This document shows positions 14,957 through 22,058 of a DNA stretch of 52,886 nt, in pieces. The stretch lies in the NCBI GenBank assembly GCA_045660745.1, contig JAZREJ010000009.1:1-52886 (forward strand). The letters run 5' to 3'. Both the position numbers and the translations under genes were made by a program. This stretch comes from RGIG6353 sp045660745 (GTDB lineage: Bacteria; Bacillota; Clostridia; Oscillospirales; SIG627). Position 1 is the first letter of the stretch, and every line of letters begins with the position of its first letter. The notes beneath the pieces are model-generated. The model was given only the letters and a program-made list of their open reading frames with translations. It ran no database searches and was not told the origin of the DNA.

Positions 14957-16266
14957 TTTCCTACCTCCTCAATATGTATAACCGCCGTTTCGTCAAGTGA
15001 GTCAACCTCGGCAAGATGGAAAACGCTGAATTCGTAAACCTCTCCTGCATGAAGGTCGGAGGGGGAGAAGGGGAAAGCGAGATTTCCCGCACTTGACTTT
15101 CTGCCCTCGTAGTCACAGTGAAGTGTTCGCGAGCGAGCGAGTGCGCATACAGTGTCTGCTATTTCCTCTGTTTTTCCAACCGCGTCGATTGCTATTCCGA
15201 GATTTGACTCCTCGCCTCCGTATTTGCGGAAGCTTAACGTGTAGTCAGATGCATCAAGTCCCGAATTCTCCGAAACAAAGCGCTTTACGGTATCCTCGAT
15301 TAAGGAGAAGTGCTTTATTGTAAGCGGGTCGTTTATGCCCGCAATCGCAACCGTGCGATATCCGACTCTCTTAACTCCTTCAAGCTTGAGTGTCTTCTTT
15401 TCGGCCTCGGTAAAGATAGCACCCGTAACCGAAACACGTCTGTTGTTTACTTGTGTAAATACTGCATCTTTGAGGTCGATTACTCCGTCGGGCTCGTATA
15501 TAAGATATGGATTTGTCTGCTCATACATCGTGTGCGCCGCCGCGCGGCTTGCAACACATCTTCTGTTTTCTCCCGCAGGCTCAAGTTCAAAGCGGTCAGG
15601 GTACATATATCCTTGCATAACGTCCGCTGCAGCAACAGGCTCACAGCACATCGCACCGCACTCCATTATCTTTGCCATGTGGAAGGCGAGAGCCGTGTCA
15701 TATCCTTCGTGAATACAAGGGGCGGCATATATTGCTGTGTCACACGCTCTGCCGGCGACAATAACGTCAACACTCTCTTTGAGAAGACGAAGTATCGGTG
15801 CAACACCAATTTGACTTACTATTTTTTCGGAATTGTTTATTGCTTCTTCTGTAAGTGGGAAGGAGTCGCACATAGGTGTTATCTTTCCGCCCTTTAGCTT
15901 TTCAAGAACATATTCCTTCTCAACGTCGGAATATACAACGCCCATTTTGAAATTGAGTCCTTGCTCATTGGCTATTTCCTTTATTATTTCAACAAGCCAA
16001 TCTGTGTGCTCTCTTGATCCGGCACCACCCGCTGTGCCTATTATTAAAGGCGCTTTGTGAGAAAGAGCCTTCGGGAGTGCAAGCGCTAAGTCACGCTTAA
16101 CGGATACTCTGTCCGTAAAAGACTTCCCGCTTCCAAGATAGTAGGGACCGGGGTCTGTTGAGCCGGCATCTACTCCGACGTAGTCAACTTTTTCTGAAAA
16201 CGCTCTTTCAAGTGCTTCTTCGCTGTAGCCGTAACCGAGAAGTCCGCACAGTGCAACTATTTTCAT
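14953..16266 (-). CDS. AtuA-like (DUF1446) protein
   Basis: A 437-aa member of the acyclic terpene utilisation AtuA / DUF1446 family. Characteristic segments are VDYVGVDAGSTDPGPYYLGSG (about 27-47), LIIGTAGGAGS, VIVAGRACDTAIYAAP and HMAKIMECGAMCCEP. AtuA was named for citronellol/geraniol breakdown, but most homologues are in unrelated operons and their reaction is unknown. It is paired with a DUF4387 gene. In this clostridial context a terpene substrate is unlikely; a hydration or isomerisation step on a carboxylic acid is a guess. It starts four bases after the deacetylase-like gene. Confidence 0.85.
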   Translation of the reverse strand: MKIVALCGLLGYGYSEEALERAFSEKVDYVGVDAGSTDPGPYYLGSGKSFTDRVSVKRDLALALPKALSHKAPLIIGTAGGAGSREHTDWLVEIIKEIANEQGLNFKMGVVYSDVEKEYVLEKLKGGKITPMCDSFPLTEEAINNSEKIVSQIGVAPILRLLKESVDVIVAGRACDTAIYAAPCIHEGYDTALAFHMAKIMECGAMCCEPVAAADVMQGYMYPDRFELEPAGENRRCVASRAAAHTMYEQTNPYLIYEPDGVIDLKDAVFTQVNNRRVSVTGAIFTEAEKKTLKLEGVKRVGYRTVAIAGINDPLTIKHFSLIEDTVKRFVSENSGLDASDYTLSFRKYGGEESNLGIAIDAVGKTEEIADTVCALARSRTLHCDYEGRKSSAGNLAFPFSPSDLHAGEVYEFSVFHLAEVDSLDETAVIHIEEVGK

Positions 16267-16269
16267 ATA

Positions 16270-17205
16270 TTACTCCTTTATAAGATCGTCAACAAAAATA
16301 AATTCATATCCGTATTTGAATAAAACCTCACACGCTAAAAATAACTTTTCCTTGTAGTCTTTCTGGTACGCATAATATTCGGGATAAAAGTATTGCTCAT
16401 GTGTGCACCATCCGATAAATTCTCGGTCGGTGTATCCTTCCATTTCCTGAGAAATTCCTTCAAGTGTGCTTGCGTTGTGAAGGACGGTGGTTAAAAACGT
16501 TTTTATGCATATTCCCGTTTTTTCATCCTTGTAGTATTCAAGCGTTGTAAGGGTAGACTCAAGCTTGTCGTCGGTGAGATGATTGTAGGAGCAAACCGAA
16601 TTGAGTATCGAGAGATCACGTGTCTTTCGTATAAACGTGCCTGTCTCGGGCTTTTTGTTTTGTAGAAGCCTTCCCGCGTGACCGTAGGGAAGGGATGAGG
16701 GGTCACCATTGTATTCGGTCTTGACTCCTGTTGTGGCACAGGTCATTCTGACACCGCAATCGTAAAGGGCACGGCATCCGTCAAAGCTCATGGGTCTCCA
16801 GTGAGGATTTACTGTTTTACACCAGTTCTTTTCGGAAGCAAAGCGCAAAACCTCACGCTTTATGTCTGTGTAATCTCTGTAAACGTCCTCATATTCAGCG
16901 TTTACGTAAGGATAATCGGGGAATTCTTGCTTTGCGTGAAAGCTTAACTTTATCCAGTCCGAGTTTTCTTCCCATTCGCTTTTGTATGAATCCGTCATAT
17001 CGGCGAGGGTAAATTCCTCCCCTCCGTAATAAAAGTCCGTGCGGTAGAACAAGTTAAGCTGTACGCGAAGCCCGAATTTCTCGTGCGCTTCTTTCAGCAT
17101 TGCCATAAACGGGTTGTGAAAAAGCGATTTTGAAGAAAGCTTTGTGAGGTCTCTCATAAGCCATATAACGTCATCAATATAAAAATATGTTTTTTTATCC
17201 ATCAT
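16270..17205 (-). CDS. NodB/polysaccharide-deacetylase-like protein
   Basis: About 311 aa. The pattern fits a divergent NodB-type TIM barrel: an N-terminal Asp pair (FYIDDVIWLMRDL), SFHAKQEFPDYPY near residue 105, a HWRPMSFDG segment and a late histidine in GWCTHEQYFYPEYY. The usual HxxxH motif is not clear, so catalysis as a deacetylase is uncertain. Two adjacent ATGs (17205 and 17202) follow GGAGG; either works. It is the first gene of the operon that runs to the fumarase/tartrate dehydratase and is divergent from an AraC regulator. Confidence 0.6.
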   Translation of the reverse strand: MMDKKTYFYIDDVIWLMRDLTKLSSKSLFHNPFMAMLKEAHEKFGLRVQLNLFYRTDFYYGGEEFTLADMTDSYKSEWEENSDWIKLSFHAKQEFPDYPYVNAEYEDVYRDYTDIKREVLRFASEKNWCKTVNPHWRPMSFDGCRALYDCGVRMTCATTGVKTEYNGDPSSLPYGHAGRLLQNKKPETGTFIRKTRDLSILNSVCSYNHLTDDKLESTLTTLEYYKDEKTGICIKTFLTTVLHNASTLEGISQEMEGYTDREFIGWCTHEQYFYPEYYAYQKDYKEKLFLACEVLFKYGYEFIFVDDLIKE

Positions 17206-17251
17206 AAACACCTCCGTTTTTTAGATTTTAACATAAAATGCTTGAAAATAC

Positions 17252-17288
17252 ATTGCGTTTTGTATAAATGATATTGCATTTTGTTTAA
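17252..17288. promoter_or_regulatory. Direct-repeat operator in the divergent AraC / operon region
   Basis: Two copies of ATTGCRTTTTGTWTAA start at 17252 and 17273, exactly 21 bases apart (two helical turns). Direct repeats on one face of the helix are the usual binding site of AraC-family dimers. They lie between the start of the six-gene operon and the AraC gene. Confidence 0.65.
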
Positions 17289-17321
17289 GCGTGTATTAGA
17301 ATATGAGTAAGAGGTGAAAAG

Positions 17322-18152
17322 ATGGACGTTAAAAAATTTGCTCTCTCATATTACAAAAACGCACTTGACGATTTTCATATACAAAGGCTTGAAAGACCGA
17401 CCGAAGCAAAAAAGCTTCACAGCCACGAATACTATCAGATTTATTACGTCGAAAAGGGTGTTGTCTCCCACTATGTCGAAAACACCTGTACCGCTATGGT
17501 CACAGGTGATGTGTTCATAATTCCGCCTAACGTCATGCATCGTATAGAAGTGGGAAACAATACAGCGTTTTATTCCATATCATTCTTACTTGATAGTATA
17601 ACGGATGCTTTTTTAAAGAGCTTTTTGACTACTCTTGACATAAGACCCAAGGTATCTTTAACATCAGAAACAGCGCTTTGTGTTGAAGGTGCGATAAAAC
17701 AGATTTGGTGTGAATTTAATGAAAGAAAGATAGGATGCCGAGAGATCATTAAGGCTGAGCTCAGTGTTATTCTTGCACATATTGCACGTATATTTTTTGA
17801 GATATCTGCGTTTGTGCCAAGAGATGAGGATTCGCGTCAGTTTATTTTACACTGCATTGAGTACATAGACAATAATTTTCAAGAGAACATTACCCTTGAT
17901 TCCATGGTTAAGCTTTCTGCAATGTCAAAAAGTGCTTTCTGCAAAAGCTTTTACGATGTGACGGGTTATTCCTTTAACCGTTATCTTAATCTTTGCAGAA
18001 TAAGAAAAGCCGCATCTTATATCAAGCAGGGATATAAGATAACGGCTATATACGGTCTTTGCGGTTATAATGATTTTTCAACCTTTTACAGGAATTTTAA
18101 GAGCGTGATGGGAACGTCACCTGAACTTTATAAGAGAACGTTTAAGCCTTAA
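17322..18152 (+). CDS. AraC-family transcriptional regulator
   Basis: A 276-aa regulator with an N-terminal cupin arm (HSHEYYQIYYVEKGVVSHYVE, then GDVFIIPPNVMHRIEVG) and the AraC double helix-turn-helix at the C-terminus (NITLDSMVKLSAMSKSAFCKSF, then YKITAIYGLCGYNDFSTFYRNFK). AGAGGTG precedes the ATG. It is divergent from the six-gene operon, and a 21-bp-spaced direct repeat in the shared promoter region makes it the likely regulator. Its 3' end overlaps the convergent threonine aldolase gene by four bases. Confidence 0.88.
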   Translation: MDVKKFALSYYKNALDDFHIQRLERPTEAKKLHSHEYYQIYYVEKGVVSHYVENTCTAMVTGDVFIIPPNVMHRIEVGNNTAFYSISFLLDSITDAFLKSFLTTLDIRPKVSLTSETALCVEGAIKQIWCEFNERKIGCREIIKAELSVILAHIARIFFEISAFVPRDEDSRQFILHCIEYIDNNFQENITLDSMVKLSAMSKSAFCKSFYDVTGYSFNRYLNLCRIRKAASYIKQGYKITAIYGLCGYNDFSTFYRNFKSVMGTSPELYKRTFKP

Positions 18153-19159
18153 AGAAGGGAGACTAATCTGTCGATATCTTCTTTAGCTGTTGCTGAGTAA
18201 ACGATAAAGCGTACCGTTTTTTCGTGAACGTCCCAATAGTGCAGATCAAACTCGGAAGAAAGCCTTGAAAGTGCCTTGTCATCAAGCTTCAAAAATACTG
18301 CGTTTGTGTCAACCGGATAAACGGGAACGATGCCTCGGTCAAGAAGCTTCTTTTCAAAAAACTTCGCAAGAGCATTATTCCTCTTTGCATTTTCTATCCA
18401 TATCCCTTTTTCTAAAAGGCATTCAAGCTGTACTGACAGAAACGTAGATTTATCGAAATGCTGGAAGGACTGCTTTTGTAAGTAATCAAGGTGATGCGAA
18501 AATTCCTCGCGTCGGAAAACCACCACCTCTCCGAACATTGCACCGGCCTTTGTTCCGCCAATGGAAAAAGCATCAACGTCGGCATATTCGATAATATCCT
18601 CGATATCGCAGGACAGTGCCGCAAGTGCGTTTCCGAGTCTTGCACCGTCAATATAAACGTACATTCCTTCCGTGTGTGCAAGCTCGCATATAGCTTTTAT
18701 TTCATCTCTTGTGTACAAAACGCCAAGCTCGGTGGGAGTAGTCAAAACTATAACTTTGGGAAGATACTTGAATCTTCGCACTTTTATAAGCTCTTTTTTG
18801 ATAAGAGTCGGGGTTAACTTCCCGTCGGGTGTGTCTATTGCGAAAATCTTGTTTCCGAGGGTGAATTCGGTAGCTCCCGATTCGTTTGTGTTTATATGCG
18901 TATCGGAGGCAGAAATAACACTTGAATAACGATCGAGCATTCCTTTGAGCGCAAGCATATTGGCGCCCGTTCCGTTTATCGCGAAGATGGTATATACGGG
19001 TGTCTTAAAATGACTCTGAATGATCTCTTTGACACGCTTTGTATGTGCGTCGCCTTCGACACATCCTGTTATCTCTTCATTATTTGCCTGTACAAGTGCC
19101 TCCATTATGCGTGTGTCAACGTTTGACCATATTTCACTCTTGAATGCTTTTGATGTCAT
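18149..19159 (-). CDS. ltaE: Low-specificity L-threonine aldolase
   Basis: A 336-aa PLP enzyme of the beta-eliminating lyase fold, cleaving L-threonine (and allo-threonine) to glycine and acetaldehyde. The PLP lysine is K204 in SIGGTKAG, and the aspartate that contacts the cofactor is D171 in YIDGARLGNAL. The N-terminal GDAHTKRVKE segment also fits the family. Length is normal. It has its own promoter on the minus strand (TTTACA, 17 bases, TATAAT) and an AAGGAG site. Its upstream neighbour on the same strand is separated by a large terminator. Confidence 0.9.
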   Translation of the reverse strand: MTSKAFKSEIWSNVDTRIMEALVQANNEEITGCVEGDAHTKRVKEIIQSHFKTPVYTIFAINGTGANMLALKGMLDRYSSVISASDTHINTNESGATEFTLGNKIFAIDTPDGKLTPTLIKKELIKVRRFKYLPKVIVLTTPTELGVLYTRDEIKAICELAHTEGMYVYIDGARLGNALAALSCDIEDIIEYADVDAFSIGGTKAGAMFGEVVVFRREEFSHHLDYLQKQSFQHFDKSTFLSVQLECLLEKGIWIENAKRNNALAKFFEKKLLDRGIVPVYPVDTNAVFLKLDDKALSRLSSEFDLHYWDVHEKTVRFIVYSATAKEDIDRLVSLL

Positions 19160-19190
19160 TTGCTTTTTCTCCTTTTTGTATGATCACTTT

Positions 19191-19219
19191 ATTATACCAC
19201 AATAACTGCGGTTTGTAAA
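19191..19219 (-). promoter_or_regulatory. Promoter of the threonine aldolase gene
   Basis: On the minus strand TTTACA (19219-19214) and TATAAT (19196-19191) are 17 bases apart, just after the preceding terminator and about 30 bases before the ATG. Confidence 0.75.
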
Positions 19220-19227
19220 CAAAAAAG

Positions 19228-19303
19228 GGCTGATTCCGAACCGACCTCCCAATCGTAAGATTTTTGGTCTAACTTTTGGTAGGCGGTTCATCATTCATCA
19301 GCC
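19228..19303. terminator. Large bidirectional stem-loop terminator
   Basis: An outer stem of GGCTGAT with ATCAGCC and an inner stem GAACCG.CCT.CCAA with TTGG.AGG.CGGTTC enclose about 20 bases. A T-run follows on both strands (CTTTTTT on minus, ATTTTTG on plus). It ends the sigma/RsgI transcript on the minus strand. It is much longer than the other terminators in the window. Confidence 0.75.
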
Positions 19304-19312
19304 ATTTTTGTT

Positions 19313-20509
19313 TTAGTCATCTATTTCCCTATTGTTTTTTATTATTTCCCCGGTAGAAGCATCGATCTCATATTCATATTCGTATTTTTCGTGTTCAAAT
19401 CCAATCTCGAAAACACATTTTTCGTTTTCAAAATCAGATTCAATCTCACAGAATATATTTCCTTCAACACCTGCGTGAGAAAGTGCTATTTCTATTGCTT
19501 TTTCTGCGGTCAAGACTGTATCTAGCTCAATAATATCTCCTTTAGGGATCCTATCAAGAACACCGTTTTTTACGTCTTTGTTTTTAGCAACTATACTACC
19601 GTTCTGAGCATTAACGTAGAATCCATATTCAATACCGTTGTGCATAAAGTAGATCTTATATACGATAGTCCCCATCTCAAGTTCAAGCTCAATGGAAGGA
19701 TTAAACACCACCGGTACATTCATATCTTCTTTTACAATATCAAGAGCACGTTCTTTCCCGATATATTTTTTGTCACTTGCAGTACCTACGACGGAAACAT
19801 TTTCAACGTGAAGTCCCGACGCTTCTGTTAAAAGATTAAGATCATTTATTGAAAGCGATGCGAGCTCGTCCTTTGAGTATGCCGTGGTATTGCTTGCTAC
19901 TCGGTTTACGTATTCTGCCTTTGCTTCGCTGATTCCACTTGACTCTGCAAGCGCACGAGCCTCTTCTGTATGATGAATATTCTGACTTAACACAGAACCG
20001 TTAAAGCTGTTTCCCGTAAGTGTTTTTGAAATATTTTCTGCAAGCTCTATCCTCAGAGCGTCGCTTCCGTCAACGCTTAAAAGGATAGAGTTTGAAAACT
20101 CATTTAGATACCCATCGCGAAGCATTGCACCTATAATAGCGTTGAGTGCTACGTTGACATCCGTACCACTGAGATTCATTCCGTCAAGTATCCTCGCTCC
20201 TTCATCGTTAAAGGCTTTTGCCTTGACTACCCGTTCGTTTTTGTTTAGCCCAAGCTCAATGCTTGGGTTGACGTCGATGCTTACAATACTTGTGATACTT
20301 TCTCGTGATTGGCTTGGTTTGAAGAAAAACACTGCACCTATTATTACTGCAAATATTGCGGCAAAAGCGAATATACTTGATATTACTCTTTTCTTTTTCA
20401 TGTTTTTTTGTCTCCTTTCCGACTCGCATTTTTCAAGTATGCATTCCAAAACGTCGGGGCAGGACGTGTCGTACGCTTTTTTTATTCTTTGTTTCATATC
20501 TTTTGACAT
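19313..20509 (-). CDS. RsgI-like membrane anti-sigma factor with PepSY-like repeats
   Basis: A 398-aa bitopic protein. A cytoplasmic N-terminal region (1-40) has the short positively charged look of an anti-sigma domain, a single membrane helix spans 42-63, and the rest is extracellular. Directly after the helix comes SIVSIDVNPSIELGLN (74-89), the hallmark of the RsgI middle domain. Two PepSY-like modules follow (about 255-315 and 335-398; IGKERALDIVKEDM and TAEKAIEIALSHAGV), each ending in a D..TGEI-like strand. It starts three bases after the sigma gene and presumably holds that sigma factor at the membrane. RsgI partners in clostridia sense polysaccharide; no carbohydrate module is visible here. 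Confidence 0.85.
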   Translation of the reverse strand: MSKDMKQRIKKAYDTSCPDVLECILEKCESERRQKNMKKKRVISSIFAFAAIFAVIIGAVFFFKPSQSRESITSIVSIDVNPSIELGLNKNERVVKAKAFNDEGARILDGMNLSGTDVNVALNAIIGAMLRDGYLNEFSNSILLSVDGSDALRIELAENISKTLTGNSFNGSVLSQNIHHTEEARALAESSGISEAKAEYVNRVASNTTAYSKDELASLSINDLNLLTEASGLHVENVSVVGTASDKKYIGKERALDIVKEDMNVPVVFNPSIELELEMGTIVYKIYFMHNGIEYGFYVNAQNGSIVAKNKDVKNGVLDRIPKGDIIELDTVLTAEKAIEIALSHAGVEGNIFCEIESDFENEKCVFEIGFEHEKYEYEYEIDASTGEIIKNNREIDD

Positions 20510-20512
20510 GTT

Positions 20513-21070
20513 TTATCCTCCCCGCATTAGTGACTTGAGCTTTTTTATAGCTCTGTTATATTTTGAAAGAACTGTGTTGAGCGGAAGAGACAGCATTTCG
20601 GAAATCTCCTTATGACGGTATCCCGAAACTGCATGCAATATTACTATCTCCTGCTCCTCATCAGTTAACTCATTCATTATTTCTCTTATTATGAGTCTGT
20701 CCTCATCTGACATACCGTTGTCGTGAAAGTATTCTTCAAGAGAATCAAGATCTGTGTCGGATATCCTTGATTTCTTTCTCTCATTCGAAATACACAGATT
20801 TTTTGCTATTGTGAATAACCATGCCATCGGCTTGCCCTCCGACTTGTAGGTGTGAGCGTTCTTGTATACACAGAGATATACTTCTTGGAGAAGATCCTCT
20901 GCGTCATGCAGATTTTTTACCCTTGAAAGAATAAGTCCCCATATCGCGCTTTTGGTGGACTCATAAAGCTCTTCAAGTGCATTCATATCATCCTTTTTTC
21001 CTATTCTGTAAAGCAACAGATCGGTTTTTTCGGACGGCAAAAGAGAGTTATGTATTTGAAATAACAGCAC
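20513..21070 (-). CDS. ECF-type RNA polymerase sigma factor
   Basis: A 185-aa sigma factor with region 2 (about 28-95: ALEELYESTKSAIWGLILSRVKNLHDAEDLLQEVYL, PMAWLFTIAKNL) and region 4 (about 125-182: LTDEEQEIVILHAVSGYRHKEISEMLSLPLNTVLSKYNRAIKKLK). It starts with GTG, nine bases after AAAGGGG. It is followed within three bases by its RsgI-like anti-sigma gene, so the two form a regulatory pair. No clear ECF-type -35 (AAC motif) could be assigned upstream, so autoregulation is not shown. Confidence 0.9.
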   Translation of the reverse strand: MLLFQIHNSLLPSEKTDLLLYRIGKKDDMNALEELYESTKSAIWGLILSRVKNLHDAEDLLQEVYLCVYKNAHTYKSEGKPMAWLFTIAKNLCISNERKKSRISDTDLDSLEEYFHDNGMSDEDRLIIREIMNELTDEEQEIVILHAVSGYRHKEISEMLSLPLNTVLSKYNRAIKKLKSLMRGG

Positions 21071-21141
21071 TGTTTTTTACCCCTTTCAACAATATAACGC
21101 TTAAGGAGCGGTTTTTATTGCATTGATTTTCAAAAAATAAT

Positions 21142-21169
21142 AAGCTCTTTCACTTTTGCGAAAGAGCTT
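21142..21169 (-). terminator. Terminator of the LOG-family gene
   Basis: AAGCTCTTTC and GAAAGAGCTT form a perfect 10-bp stem. On the minus strand it is followed by ATTATTTTTTG, and it starts about a dozen bases after the stop at 21181. Confidence 0.8.
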
Positions 21170-21180
21170 GATTTTTTTGC

Positions 21181-21759
21181 TTATTTTTTAAGCTGCTTCA
21201 TTTCATAGCCGGGACCCTTATCATTTTCAATTGCATCAAGCATTTCGTCCGCATCGCTGTAAAGTGCGTAGAGAACGCGACATTCTTCGTTAATGAATTT
21301 TGTTTCGATTGAATGCTCCATCATTTCCTGAAGCTTGTCATAGTAACCGTCGATATCGAAAAGAGCTATAGGCTTGACGTGGCGTCCGAGCTGTTTTGCA
21401 GTGAGAATTTCATAAAATTCTTCAAATGTGCCGATTCCGCCGGGCACCGTTACGAATGCATCTGCAAGCTCCTCCATTTTTTCTTTTCTGTCACGCATAT
21501 CGCGTGTGTATATTACTTCGTCGCAGTCGGGGAATACTATTTCAATGTCCTGTTCAAGAAAGAACGTGGGAATAACTCCGGTGACGCGTCCGCCTTTTTC
21601 ATGTACACCGCGCGCTGCAGCTCCCATAAGACCCGAGCCTCCGGCGCCGAACACGAGATTGTGTCCTCTTTCTGCTATCTTACGTCCGAGTTCCTCAACA
21701 GCTTTAACATATTTTTCGTCAATTTTGGTGCTTGCTGCACCGTAAACGCAAATGTTCAT
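21181..21759 (-). CDS. LOG-family (TIGR00730) Rossmann-fold protein
   Basis: A 192-aa protein of the lysine-decarboxylase-like LOG family, nucleoside 5'-monophosphate phosphoribohydrolases. The signature PGGIGTFEEFYEIL is at 106-119, and the GAGGSGLMGAAARG phosphate-binding segment at 38-51. ATG 21759 follows AGGAGG; the TTG two codons earlier is less likely. It probably cleaves cytokinin-like or damaged nucleotides in the cytoplasm, but in bacteria the physiological role is unsettled. Its own promoter lies about 60 bases upstream, and a second, distal one gives a long structured leader. Confidence 0.9.
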   Translation of the reverse strand: MNICVYGAASTKIDEKYVKAVEELGRKIAERGHNLVFGAGGSGLMGAAARGVHEKGGRVTGVIPTFFLEQDIEIVFPDCDEVIYTRDMRDRKEKMEELADAFVTVPGGIGTFEEFYEILTAKQLGRHVKPIALFDIDGYYDKLQEMMEHSIETKFINEECRVLYALYSDADEMLDAIENDKGPGYEMKQLKK

Positions 21760-21816
21760 AGTCAACCTCCTGATATATCTGAATTTATTATATTCGTGTT
21801 TTTTTATATTGACAAT

Positions 21817-21845
21817 ATTGTAACATAAGAGTATAGATGTGTCAA
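21817..21845 (-). promoter_or_regulatory. Proximal promoter of the LOG-family gene
   Basis: On the minus strand TTGACA (21845-21840), a 17-base spacer and TACAAT (21822-21817): near-consensus, about 60 bases before the ATG. Confidence 0.8.
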
Positions 21846-21857
21846 TCTTTTCGTCTT

Positions 21858-21981
21858 TTGAGGTGTTGATTTTTTAACACACTCAACGACGAGTCTTGGC
21901 TTTTACAAATTCCGTGCACCTTTCGGATATTCTTTCCGTGTTACACGCAAGATTTTTTCACGGGTTACTCCCGAAGCTTTT
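21858..21981 (-). ncRNA. Candidate structured RNA or leader upstream of the LOG-family gene
   Basis: A second promoter at 22015-21987 (TTGATA, 17 bases, TACAAT, minus strand) would start a transcript near 21980. The RNA contains several small hairpins (CGGG-AGTAA-CCCG, CGTG-TAA-CACG, TCCG...CGGA). It also has three degenerate copies of GTAACACGG-AAA-rich text about 22 bases apart, and ends with TTGAG.GTGTT / AACAC.CTCAA. No RBS or open frame is visible. It does not show SRP, tmRNA, RNase P or T-box signatures. It may be a separate small RNA or a long 5' leader. Confidence 0.4.
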
Positions 21982-21986
21982 TTCTT

Positions 21987-22015
21987 ATTGTATCACAAAC
22001 GGTGATTATTATCAA
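21987..22015 (-). promoter_or_regulatory. Distal promoter driving the candidate RNA
   Basis: TTGATA (22015-22010), 17 bases, TACAAT (21992-21987) on the minus strand. It lies between the pepD stop and the LOG gene, more than 200 bases from the LOG start codon. Confidence 0.7.
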
Positions 22016-22058
22016 CAAACAGCTTTGAAAATTTGAATCTGTGCCTTACTTAGCATGA

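Noticed and set aside
21858..21981. SRP RNA, 6S RNA or tmRNA at the pepD/LOG interval
   Set aside because: None of the conserved cores of these RNAs could be seen; only hairpins and short degenerate repeats are present, so the identity stays open.
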